A DNA stretch of 64,000 nucleotides from Enteractinococcus fodinae (GTDB lineage: Bacteria > Actinomycetota > Actinomycetes > Actinomycetales > Micrococcaceae), in NCBI RefSeq assembly GCF_031458395.1, contig NZ_JAVDYJ010000001.1, positions 1,922,001 to 1,986,000 on the forward strand. The letters run 5' to 3'. The translations under genes and the position numbers were made by a program. How positions within the stretch are numbered: the first letter of the stretch is position 1; each line of letters starts with the position of its first letter. Positions 10,203 to 18,368 of this stretch are shown here, piece by piece. Under the pieces are notes generated by a model, which worked only from the letters and a program-made list of their open reading frames with translations, searched no databases and was not told the origin of the DNA.

Positions 10203-12458
10203 TCATGAGCGGCTGAGCGTGTTTTTCTCCGGTGTGCGGCTCAGTTTGGAAGGCCACCAGACCTTCGGACCGATGTCGTAGGTCAACGCGGGGACTAACA
10301 GGGAACGCACGATGAAGGTGTCGAGCAGTACCCCGAAGGCCACGATGAACGCTAACTGGGCCAGGAATAAGATCGGGATGACCGCCAGGGCAGCAAATGT
10401 TGCTGCTAGCACCACCCCGGCCGAGGTGATGACCCCGCCGGTAACCGTTAGGCCGCGCAGCACGCCTTCCCTGGTGCCGTGTTTCAATGATTCTTCTCGG
10501 ACTCGGGTCATCAAGAAGATGTTGTAGTCGATCCCCAGCGCTACTAGGAAGACGAAACCGAACAGCGGCACGGCCGGATCTGCCCCGGGGAATTCGAAGA
10601 TCCCGTTGAACACCAGCGCAGAGACCCCCATGGCCGTGGCAAAGGATAGCACCGTGGTGGCGATGAGCAAGGCCGGCGCAAGGATCGACCGGAGCAGCAA
10701 CATCAGGATCACGAAGATGACCGCCAAGATGATCGGAATGATGAGATTCCGGTCATCGATCGAAGCATCGATGGTGTCGACGTCGGTTGCGGTCACCCCA
10801 CCGAGCATCGCGTCGGGTGCTGTCTCGTCGAATTGGGCCCGAAGCTCACGAACTGCGGTGGCTGCTTCGGGTGAGTCAGCCGGTTCGCTCAAGGTGCCTT
10901 CCAGTAACACGTTGCCCTCGACCACGGTCGGTTCGGGCTCTGGTGTTCCAGGTGGGCCCATGGCTTCGATGCCGTCTTCAGTAATCGGTGCGCTGCCTGC
11001 CGGAGTGTCTTCGGTGGTAATCGAGACTTCCTCGATGGTTTCGTAGTCTTCTAACACCTCAACCACGGCCTCGACGTCACCCTCCGGGGCGATCACCTGG
11101 ATAGGGCTGCCCGAGCCGCCGGGGAAATGCTCACCCAAGGCCTCCTGGCCGTCACGGGCTTCCGATTCGCCCAAGACCAGTTCGGATTCAGGCACGCCAT
11201 CGGCATTGAGCTGGGGTACCGCGGCGGCGCCAGCTATTAGCACCAGGGTGGTCACGATCCAGATCGTACGAGGGCGCTTTTGAACCAGCCTGGCTACTTT
11301 GGGCCAGAAGCCTTTCGATGGCATCCCGTTTTCTTCGGCCACCAGTTTTGGTTCGTATTTGACCCGTCGCGGCCAGAACGCTGTGCGACCGAAGACGAAA
11401 AGAATTGCGGGCAGCAGCGTGAGCGCTGACAGCATGGCAAATACGATCCCAATCGAGGCGACGGGTCCTAGCGTGCTGTTGGATTTCAGATCACTCAGCA
11501 GCAGCATCAACAGTCCGGCGATCACCGTGGAGCCAGAAGCCAAGATCGGTTCGATGGATCCTTTGATCGCTCCCGTCACGGCGACCCACTTATCTTGGGT
11601 CACGCGCAGCTCTTCGCGGTATCTGGCGACTAATAGCAAGGAATAGTCGGTGGCAGCACCGATGACGAGAATAAATAAAATACCTTGTGTTTGCCCGTTG
11701 AGCAGCACAATATCCCAGTTGGCCAGCCACCATACGACGAGCAAGGCCACACACAGCGCGAACAGGCTCGTAGCCAGCACAGCGATGGGCAGCAGAAAGG
11801 AGCGATACACAAAAATCAAAATGATAAATACTGCCACTACTGCCACGATCAGCAACAGACCGTCGATGCCTGCGAATGCTTCACTGAGGTCAGCGCTGAA
11901 GCCTGCCGGTCCGGTCACGTAGACCGTCACACCGTCCGGGGCAGCCTCTCGCAGATCATCGGATAGGACCGAAACAATATCTGAGGTTTCGGCATCCGAA
12001 TCGATTGGGATGAACGCCTGAACGGCCATTCCGTCATCAGAGGGTATCGGTGGTGAGACCTCGTCTTCGATCCCGTCGAGGTCAACCACCTCGTCAAGCA
12101 CTTGTTCGATGTCGGCCAGTTGTTCCTCGGACAGCTCCTCATCGCTCTCAAATAACGCAATGGCGGGGATACCGTCGTTATCGGTGAACTCATCTTGGAG
12201 CTCTTGGACCTGCGTGGCTTCGGCAGATTCGGGTAAGAACGTGGTCTGATCGTTGGTGGAGACTTCATTGACCTTGCCGAAATAGGGGCCACCGACTGCC
12301 GCACCCGTTACCCACGCGATAATCAACAGCGCCGGCAGTAAGATCCGTAACCATCGACGCGGCGTTCGGCCACGAGGTTTAGCATGTTTGCCGAGGTCAG
12401 TGTCATCTGGCGTCTGATCAGTCTCAGATGGCGAAGCATGTTTCATGATGTTGTCCAT
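10203..12458 (-). CDS. MMPL/RND family transporter
   Basis: This 751-residue membrane protein has two MMPL repeats, each a large extracytoplasmic loop followed by a bundle of helices (roughly residues 30-380 and 400-740). The N-terminal 30 residues are hydrophilic. Family members export lipids, siderophores or drugs. ATG 12458 has AGGA 8 nt upstream. It is divergent from a MarR gene 343 bp away, so local regulation by that protein is likely. Its 3' end nearly meets the nei gene (10 bp gap). Confidence 0.9.
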   Translation of the reverse strand: MDNIMKHASPSETDQTPDDTDLGKHAKPRGRTPRRWLRILLPALLIIAWVTGAAVGGPYFGKVNEVSTNDQTTFLPESAEATQVQELQDEFTDNDGIPAIALFESDEELSEEQLADIEQVLDEVVDLDGIEDEVSPPIPSDDGMAVQAFIPIDSDAETSDIVSVLSDDLREAAPDGVTVYVTGPAGFSADLSEAFAGIDGLLLIVAVVAVFIILIFVYRSFLLPIAVLATSLFALCVALLVVWWLANWDIVLLNGQTQGILFILVIGAATDYSLLLVARYREELRVTQDKWVAVTGAIKGSIEPILASGSTVIAGLLMLLLSDLKSNSTLGPVASIGIVFAMLSALTLLPAILFVFGRTAFWPRRVKYEPKLVAEENGMPSKGFWPKVARLVQKRPRTIWIVTTLVLIAGAAAVPQLNADGVPESELVLGESEARDGQEALGEHFPGGSGSPIQVIAPEGDVEAVVEVLEDYETIEEVSITTEDTPAGSAPITEDGIEAMGPPGTPEPEPTVVEGNVLLEGTLSEPADSPEAATAVRELRAQFDETAPDAMLGGVTATDVDTIDASIDDRNLIIPIILAVIFVILMLLLRSILAPALLIATTVLSFATAMGVSALVFNGIFEFPGADPAVPLFGFVFLVALGIDYNIFLMTRVREESLKHGTREGVLRGLTVTGGVITSAGVVLAATFAALAVIPILFLAQLAFIVAFGVLLDTFIVRSLLVPALTYDIGPKVWWPSKLSRTPEKNTLSRS

Positions 12459-12801
12459 TCATCGGATCCTGCGTGGTGCGGTTGGTTGGGCAAGGGGTGT
12501 GGCCCCGGGTTGCCGTGGAGTACGGCACACTGGGCCGAGTTGTTCAACGACTCAACACCTGGCAGTCTGACGGAAGAGACCGTAGGAGTTGAGTCGACGT
12601 AGCTGTGTGGTGAATAAGCAGAAGCCCTTGGAACCGTGCTTGAAGTGCCCCACCGTATTGGGCGGTGCTGCTGCAGTCTCGGCCCGATGAAACTGAGTCG
12701 CTATGGGAGATCCTCCAGTCGGCTCCAAGTAGTTACCGAAGTTATATTACTAGCTAAACTAGCAATTAGGCGAACGCGATGTGAACGGAGTTATCTTTGC
12801 T
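12459..12801. other. divergent intergenic region, MMPL transporter / MarR gene
   Basis: These 343 bp hold no credible gene. They contain a 9-bp inverted repeat, CGACTCAAC (12548-12556) with GTTGAGTCG (12588-12596), and the MarR-proximal palindrome at 12747-12765 listed separately. The first repeat could be an operator or a hairpin in the MMPL leader. Confidence 0.5.
12747..12765. promoter_or_regulatory. candidate MarR operator
   Basis: TTACTAG-CTAAA-CTAGCAA is an inverted repeat with one mismatch, in an AT-rich patch 37 bp before the MarR start. Size, symmetry and place are those of a MarR-family autoregulatory operator. Confidence 0.4.
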
Positions 12802-13377
12802 ATGACAGACCAACCGGAGGACCCACAACCGCGGTCACCCAATGTCTATGATTTGGATGCCTCTGATCCAGACTCGCGCCTAGTCGACCGTGCCGAACAC
12901 ACGCCAGAGACCATCAGCCAGATTGGTGAGCTGATGGCGGCTTTGGCGGCGCTCCGAGCAGCCGAACAGCGACTCTCGGATGCCTCGCAGCGGTATATGA
13001 AGCTGGGACCCACCGATATGAAGGCGTTGCACTTTTTGATCGTGGCTCGCAACACCAAGAAGGTTGCTACTCCGGGGGCAATCGCCCAGCATTTAGAGAT
13101 CTCCACGGCATCGACCACGAAGTTGCTTGATCGGTTAGAAGCCGGCGGGCACATCGTACGTGCGCCCCATCCCAGCGACCGCCGTGCACTGGCGATTACG
13201 ATCACGGATAGCACCTATGAAGCTGCAGTCGAGACGGTCGGGCGCCAGCAGGCCAAACGCTTCCATGCAGCCGCCCGTCTTACGTGGGACGAACGCGAGG
13301 TCGTCATCCGGTTCTTGAAAGACATGACCAACGAAATCCAGGTGTATGACGGGCAGTGGGATCCCCCTGGGTTATAA
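12802..13377 (+). CDS. MarR family transcriptional regulator
   Basis: This is a 191-residue winged-helix regulator. The DNA-binding part reads PGAIAQHLEISTASTTKLLD (recognition helix), followed by the wing HPSDRRALAITIT, both hallmarks of MarR proteins. About 45 polar residues precede the domain. ATG 12802 has GGAG 11 nt upstream; an in-frame GTG at 12781 is possible but has a poorer ribosome site. It is divergent from the MMPL transporter, which is the obvious target. A stem-loop covers its stop codon. Confidence 0.88.
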   Translation: MTDQPEDPQPRSPNVYDLDASDPDSRLVDRAEHTPETISQIGELMAALAALRAAEQRLSDASQRYMKLGPTDMKALHFLIVARNTKKVATPGAIAQHLEISTASTTKLLDRLEAGGHIVRAPHPSDRRALAITITDSTYEAAVETVGRQQAKRFHAAARLTWDEREVVIRFLKDMTNEIQVYDGQWDPPGL

Positions 13378-13388
13378 CATCCCAGGGG
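13364..13388 (+). terminator. stem-loop over the MarR stop codon
   Basis: CCCCTGGG (13364-13371) and CCCAGGGG (13381-13388) form a perfect 8-bp stem with a 9-nt loop that contains the MarR stop. No T-run follows, so it may be a weak or factor-assisted terminator, or may insulate the next promoter. Confidence 0.45.
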
Positions 13389-13397
13389 CAGTCTCCT

Positions 13398-13403
13398 TAT
13401 GAT
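13398..13403 (+). promoter_or_regulatory. -10 hexamer of a leaderless promoter (threonine synthase-like gene)
   Basis: TATGAT ends 6 nt before GTG 13410, so transcription would start at or next to the start codon. There is no Shine-Dalgarno sequence. Confidence 0.5.
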
Positions 13404-13409
13404 GGAACA

Positions 13410-14552
13410 GTGACCGTTTATCGTGATCCCGTAGATGGCAGCGTCTACGATCTGAGGCAGCCTCGATGGCGTTCAGATGTTGGCCGACCGTTGTGGATCG
13501 ATCCTGGACCGGGCATCCAGCACTCTGAAGTGGAAACGAGTACGCGATCGCTGTGGCGCTATCGTGCCGCGCTGCCCATTGAACTGCCGAACCCCATCTC
13601 GCTGGGCGAAGGCCTCACCTCGTTGGTCGAAATGCCGTGGTCTGAAGGGGCACGTGTGCATTTCAAACTCGACTTTTTGAACCCCACCGGCAGTTTCAAA
13701 GACCGCGGGTCCAGTGTCATGCTGTCCTATCTGCGGGCACACGGCATCACCTCAGTTGTGGAAGACAGCTCGGGCAACGGTGGGGCATCCATCGCCGGTT
13801 ACGGTGCCGCCGGGGGTCTTCACGTGAAGGTAGTAGCGCCTGCTTCGACCACGCCCGGCAAAATTGCGCAAGTTCGTGCCTATGGGGCTGAGGTCGAACT
13901 TGTTGGCGGTCCTCGTGAAGCCTCCCAGGAAGCGGCGATCCGCCAAGCGCACGGTGACGTGTTTTATGCCAGTCATAACTGGCAGGCGTTGTTCCTTCAG
14001 GGCACCAAGACGCTGGCCTATGAACTCTGGGAGGACTTCAGGTTCCAGGCACCAGATAATGTGATCGTCCCGGTCGGCGCCGGCAGTAGTCTGCTGGGAT
14101 GCTGGCTGGGATTTCGCGAACTACTCACCGCCGGCCAGATAGATCAGATGCCGCGGCTGTTTGCTGCCCAACCTCAGAACTGTTCGCCGGTCGATGCCAG
14201 CTTCCAAGCACACACCGATCAGCCAGTCGAACGACAGGTGCTGCCGACGATTGCTGAGGGCACCGCAATTGCCAGGCCGCTACGTCTGGCACAGATCATT
14301 CACGCGTTGCGTGACAGTCATGGTGCCACCGTTGCGGTCACCGAGGAAACCATTATCGCCGCGCTGGGGCAGTTAGCCTCGCAAGGTGTATTAGTGGAAC
14401 CCACGAGCGCGACCGCGGCGGCAGCGTATACCCGGTTGCTGGCCACCGGCACGATTGCTCCGACCGAACAGAGCGTCGTGTTATTGACCGGTGCCGGACT
14501 CAAGGCCACTACAACGGTCCAGGAGCTGGTGGGTTCACAACTGCATGGATAG
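13410..14552 (+). CDS. threonine synthase-like PLP-dependent enzyme
   Basis: This 380-residue fold-type II PLP enzyme has an LGEGLTSLVEMPW segment, the PLP lysine in NPTGSFKDRGSSVMLS, SSGNGGASIAGYGA (phosphate-binding) and a C-terminal TGAGLKATTTVQ stretch. It is closest in pattern to threonine synthase, which turns O-phosphohomoserine into threonine, but no hom or thrB gene is near, so a different substrate is possible. The frame is open back to a GTG at 13356 inside the MarR gene. I chose GTG 13410 because a TATGAT -10 lies 6 nt before it and no ribosome site favours the earlier codon. Confidence 0.82.
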   Translation: MTVYRDPVDGSVYDLRQPRWRSDVGRPLWIDPGPGIQHSEVETSTRSLWRYRAALPIELPNPISLGEGLTSLVEMPWSEGARVHFKLDFLNPTGSFKDRGSSVMLSYLRAHGITSVVEDSSGNGGASIAGYGAAGGLHVKVVAPASTTPGKIAQVRAYGAEVELVGGPREASQEAAIRQAHGDVFYASHNWQALFLQGTKTLAYELWEDFRFQAPDNVIVPVGAGSSLLGCWLGFRELLTAGQIDQMPRLFAAQPQNCSPVDASFQAHTDQPVERQVLPTIAEGTAIARPLRLAQIIHALRDSHGATVAVTEETIIAALGQLASQGVLVEPTSATAAAAYTRLLATGTIAPTEQSVVLLTGAGLKATTTVQELVGSQLHG

Positions 14553-16328
14553 CTCGAGCCAGCGCTCTTCGAGCTCCTCGTTTTCTAGCTCCACCGTGCG
14601 AAGCTGTGTGGTGAGTTCTTGCAGGCCTTCGTAATCAGTCTGGTCGTGTGCGGCAAGCTGCTCGTGTAACTGTTCGATGTTCGACGCGAGCTTGGCGAGT
14701 CGTCGTTCAATGGCTGACAGTTCGCGCTGTGCCTCACGGCGTTTGCCGCCCGTCAGCTTGGTGTCCTCTTCGGTGGCGTCTGATGTCTGGGTCTGCTCGG
14801 GTCGGGTGGCCGCCGGTTGTGAAGCCAGCTGCTTGCTCAGTCGCAAGTACTCATCCACGCCGCCGGGTACGTGGCGCAGCGTGCCATCCAAAATGGCATA
14901 CTGCTGATCAGTCACGCGTTCCAGTAAGTACCGGTCGTGGGAGACGACGATGAGCGTAGCGGGCCAGGAATCCAGCAGGTCTTCCATGGCGGTGAGCATA
15001 TCGGAGTCCACATCGTTGGTTGGTTCGTCCAATACGATCACATTGGGTTCGCTCAGCAACAGCATGAGCAGTTGTAACCGCCGCTTCTGGCCACCGGAGA
15101 GGTCATCGACCCGAGCTGACAGATGCTCGCGCCGAAACCCGAGGCGCTCCAGCAGTTGAGCGGGAGTGTGCTCCTTACCGTCGATCGTGAAGCTGGTCTT
15201 GGTGCGAGCCAAGACTTCACGCACCCGGTCGGCACCGATTTCTTGCAGTTGGGAAAACTGCTGATCCAACATGCCGACTTGCACGGTCTTGCCGTGCTTG
15301 ACCTTCCCATGGGTGGGTTGTACCGCGCCGGTAATCAGGCCCAGCAGGGTGGATTTGCCGGCTCCATTGGCTCCGAGAATGCCGGTCCGCTCCCCCGGAG
15401 CAATCCGCCAGGTGACGTTCCGTAAAACCTGGCGCTCCCCGAAACTGACGCTGACATTTTCAATGTCAACCACGTCTTTGCCCAGCCGGGCCACCGCCAG
15501 GCGTTGTAGCTCAATGGGGTTACGCACGGGTGGGACATCTTCAATGAGCTGGGTGGCAGCATCAACCCGGAATTTCGATTTCGCGGTTCGAGCCGGCGCT
15601 CCCCGGCGTAACCACGCGAGTTCTTTGCGCATCAGGTTCTGGCGTTTCGCCTCGGCCACAGCGGCCATCCGGTCACGTTCGACGCGTTGCAAAACATATG
15701 CCGCATACCCACCTTCGAAAGCATCGACCACACCGTCGTGCACTTCCCAGGTCTGGTTACAGACCGCATCCAAAAACCACCGGTCGTGGGTGATCACCAG
15801 GAGTCCTCCAGCGTTATTTGCCCAGCGACGGTTCAGGTGATCTGCCAGCCAGGCGATCCCCTCGACGTCCAGGTGGTTCGTTGGTTCATCGAGCGCCAGA
15901 ATATCCCAATCGCCGATCAACAGTCTGGCAAGCGCGACTCGACGACGCTGGCCGCCCGATAACGAGCCAACCGTGGCGTTCCAGTCCAAATCGGTGACCA
16001 GGCCTCGGATGACGTCGCGGATTTTGGGGTCACTGGCCCATTCGTGTTCGGCCAGATCGCCGACGATGGCTTGGCCGACCGTTTGGCTGGTATCCACGGC
16101 ATCGGACTGATCCAGCATGCCGATGGTCACGTCGCTGCGGACCGTGACCTGTCCGGCATCGGGCTCGAGCTTGCCCACGAGGAGCTTCATCAGGGTTGAC
16201 TTGCCGTCGCCATTGCGACCAACGATGCCGATGCGGTCTCCGGCGGAGACCCCCATCGTCACCGATTTGAGAACTTGTTGAGTCGGGTATTCAAAGTGCA
16301 GGGCTTCTGCCCCTAAAAGATGCGCCAT
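14535..16328 (-). CDS. ABC-F family ATPase (Uup-like)
   Basis: This protein of about 597 residues has two ATPase cassettes and no membrane segments. Walker A motifs are GRNGDGKST and GANGAGKST; signature motifs are LSGGQRRRVALARLL and LSGGQKRRLQL; Walker B is followed by DEPTNHLD in the first and DEPTNDVD in the second. A C-terminal coiled coil rich in Glu, Leu and Lys resembles the Uup DNA- or ribosome-binding tail. ABC-F proteins act on ribosomes. The frame is open to GTG 16358, but MAHLLGAEALHFEYP at 16328 is the usual beginning and a TATTAT -10 (16339-16344) lies 10 nt before it. Its 3' end overlaps the convergent PLP-enzyme gene by 18 bp. Confidence 0.88.
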   Translation of the reverse strand: MAHLLGAEALHFEYPTQQVLKSVTMGVSAGDRIGIVGRNGDGKSTLMKLLVGKLEPDAGQVTVRSDVTIGMLDQSDAVDTSQTVGQAIVGDLAEHEWASDPKIRDVIRGLVTDLDWNATVGSLSGGQRRRVALARLLIGDWDILALDEPTNHLDVEGIAWLADHLNRRWANNAGGLLVITHDRWFLDAVCNQTWEVHDGVVDAFEGGYAAYVLQRVERDRMAAVAEAKRQNLMRKELAWLRRGAPARTAKSKFRVDAATQLIEDVPPVRNPIELQRLAVARLGKDVVDIENVSVSFGERQVLRNVTWRIAPGERTGILGANGAGKSTLLGLITGAVQPTHGKVKHGKTVQVGMLDQQFSQLQEIGADRVREVLARTKTSFTIDGKEHTPAQLLERLGFRREHLSARVDDLSGGQKRRLQLLMLLLSEPNVIVLDEPTNDVDSDMLTAMEDLLDSWPATLIVVSHDRYLLERVTDQQYAILDGTLRHVPGGVDEYLRLSKQLASQPAATRPEQTQTSDATEEDTKLTGGKRREAQRELSAIERRLAKLASNIEQLHEQLAAHDQTDYEGLQELTTQLRTVELENEELEERWLELSMQL

Positions 16329-16399
16329 AACTTCATCCATAATAGTGGACGACGACACAGCTCGGGTCTGGTCTTCGTTCAGAGCACCACGAGGCGGGG

Positions 16400-17362
16400 T
16401 TAGAGCACCTGCGCGCCCGCTACGGGACCGTATTCGGCGATCGCTGCGATTTCCATGCGCTCCTCGAAGCGCTCAGCAATCTTCGTAGCATCCTCAAAGT
16501 CGCGAGCTAACAACAGCAATGAAGCCCCCGGTCCGATGGTTTGAGCTGCCAAAGCGCCTTCGGTCATGCCTGCGGTGAGCCAATCGTTATGCTCTGGCAA
16601 CAGGGTCACAAGAGCTGGCTGGAAATCGTTATGCATCAGCAGCGCGACTTCAGCGGCGCGTCCGTGGGCTAGTGCCTCGAGCAGCGCCGGATCGAATTCC
16701 AACCGGTCACGACCGGCATCGTGTGATTGCTCATCGCGCATGGTCTGCAAGATTGTGACGAGCTCTTCGGTGGGAATGTCAGCTGCGGCCGGGACGATGA
16801 CCAATGCCAGTTCGCGGTGGCTCAACACCTGGGTCACGGTGGCTTCGGTCGCTGATTCACGGCTGAGGAGCACCCCACCGGTCAGAGACTCCACCGCACC
16901 GAGTTCGACTCGGTGGGCAATTCTGGTCAGATCCTCTCGTGCAATGTTCGCATTCCAGAGTTGGGTCAGGGCCACTATCACAGCGGCTGCGCTGGCTCCT
17001 CGGCCACCGAGATGGGTGTCGAACGGGATGTTCTTTTGGATCGTGATATCGACACCAGAGGTTACTTTTGGTCGCGCCAGGTAATCGCGGAGTGCATCAA
17101 CGGCCCGGAACACAGCGACCAGATCATCTTCTGGAATGTCCTGGTATTCGATCGGAGTCTGCGTCGCGTCCTCGTAGCTGACAAAGATCTCTTTGTCATC
17201 GCGTGGTTCGATGACGGCGATGTCATAGCGTGAGATTGCCATTTTGAGCTGCAGGACCGGAGCTCGTTGATGATCCAGCGGCTGACCAATGTTGGAAGTC
17301 AGCGCGATCATGGCTGGGGCTTGAGCTGAAACAGTTTGGTAAGTTGCGGGGTGTGCGCTCAC
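16400..17362 (-). CDS. ispE: IspE homologue (CDP-ME kinase) with degenerate active site
   Basis: By position (4-bp overlap with rsmA, upstream of an ABC-F gene) and overall pattern this 320-residue GHMP-type protein is the IspE orthologue, the kinase of the methylerythritol phosphate isoprenoid pathway. Alignment by eye to E. coli IspE matches QAPAMIALTSNIG to the SPAKLNL start, IPFDTHLGGRGASAAA to LPMGGGLGGGSSNAA, and LGAVESLTGG to LGADVPVFVRG. The catalytic Lys is then Met18, the catalytic Asp is Val157, the GGGSS loop is GGRGAS (118-123 region) and the DGYH motif is lost. It may be inactive or altered in function. GTG 17362 overlaps the rsmA stop as GTGA. Confidence 0.72.
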   Translation of the reverse strand: MSAHPATYQTVSAQAPAMIALTSNIGQPLDHQRAPVLQLKMAISRYDIAVIEPRDDKEIFVSYEDATQTPIEYQDIPEDDLVAVFRAVDALRDYLARPKVTSGVDITIQKNIPFDTHLGGRGASAAAVIVALTQLWNANIAREDLTRIAHRVELGAVESLTGGVLLSRESATEATVTQVLSHRELALVIVPAAADIPTEELVTILQTMRDEQSHDAGRDRLEFDPALLEALAHGRAAEVALLMHNDFQPALVTLLPEHNDWLTAGMTEGALAAQTIGPGASLLLLARDFEDATKIAERFEERMEIAAIAEYGPVAGAQVL

Positions 17363-18255
17363 GGTGTGGTCCTTGCGTGGTACTGTTCGGCGATGCGTGC
17401 AAAGTCTGTGACGTGCAGGACTTCACCGCGGGCCTTCGGATCGACGCCAGCGGCCACCAGCAGCTCTTCGGCTTCCGCTCCAGAACCCGCCCAGGCACTC
17501 AGGGCGGCGCGCATGGTCTTACGACGTTGGGCAAACGCTACGTCAATGACCTCAAATACTTGGGTTCGGGTGGCTGTGGTTGCAGGGGGCGTGCGCGCGG
17601 TGAAATGTACCAGCCCCGAGTTGATACGCGGTGCTGGCCAGAAGACTTTGGTTCCGATAACACCCGCCATGGTTGCTTCCGCATACCAGGCCATCTTGAC
17701 GGAGGGTACCCCGTAAATTTTGGAACCGGGGCCAGCGGTGAGCCGTTCGGCCACCTCGTGTTGAACCATCACCAGCCCGTGCCGGACGCTGGGAAGTTCC
17801 GCAAGTAAGTGCAGCATGACCGGGACCGCCACGTTATAGGGCAGATTAGCCACGATCGCGGTGGGCGGCCCATGAGCTGCCGCAGGAGCGGCGGCCACTA
17901 TCTCGTCACCGGTCAATTTCAGGGCATCAGCGGGGATGACGGCCAAACGGTCGGCGCTGTCGGGTCGCCACTGTTCGGTGGTCTTGGGCAGTTGCTCTGC
18001 GACGGGGACATCTATCTCGACAGCTGTTACAGCTTGAGCCCGATCGAGCAGTCCCAGGGTGAGCGAGCCCAGTCCCGGGCCGATCTCGAGCACATGTTCG
18101 GTGGACTCCAGATGTGCGGCATTGACGATCCGGCGAATAGTGTTCGGGTCGATGACGTAGTTTTGGCCCAGAGTTTTTGTGGGTCGCAAGTGAAGCAGAT
18201 CGGCAAGTCTGCGGATATCGGCGCCAGATAATAACGGCAGTTCTTCTGAAGTCAC
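17359..18255 (-). CDS. rsmA: 16S rRNA dimethyladenosine transferase RsmA (KsgA)
   Basis: RsmA dimethylates two adjacent adenines near the 3' end of 16S rRNA during 30S maturation. The protein of about 298 residues has TKTLGQNYVIDPN, the SAM motif VLEIGPGLGSLT, VEID, and the catalytic NLPYN. The frame is open further upstream and ATG 18264 is the conventional choice, but TAAGAT lies 7 nt before GTG 18255 and no Shine-Dalgarno is present, so I take the leaderless GTG; the two differ by three residues. It follows rpf, as in other actinobacteria. Confidence 0.93.
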   Translation of the reverse strand: MTSEELPLLSGADIRRLADLLHLRPTKTLGQNYVIDPNTIRRIVNAAHLESTEHVLEIGPGLGSLTLGLLDRAQAVTAVEIDVPVAEQLPKTTEQWRPDSADRLAVIPADALKLTGDEIVAAAPAAAHGPPTAIVANLPYNVAVPVMLHLLAELPSVRHGLVMVQHEVAERLTAGPGSKIYGVPSVKMAWYAEATMAGVIGTKVFWPAPRINSGLVHFTARTPPATTATRTQVFEVIDVAFAQRRKTMRAALSAWAGSGAEAEELLVAAGVDPKARGEVLHVTDFARIAEQYHARTTP

Positions 18256-18262
18256 AGAGCCC

Positions 18263-18268
18263 ATCTTA
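18263..18268 (-). promoter_or_regulatory. -10 hexamer of a leaderless rsmA promoter
   Basis: TAAGAT on the minus strand ends 7 nt before GTG 18255. It also overlaps the alternative ATG at 18264. Confidence 0.45.
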
Positions 18269-18368
18269 GCCACAGCCACCCCCGATGCGCTGGTTAACCG
18301 CTTCGGGCCGGAACCCACGTCGTGGATTCCGGCCCGAATTTCTGTGCGGTTATTACATTATCTGCGGC

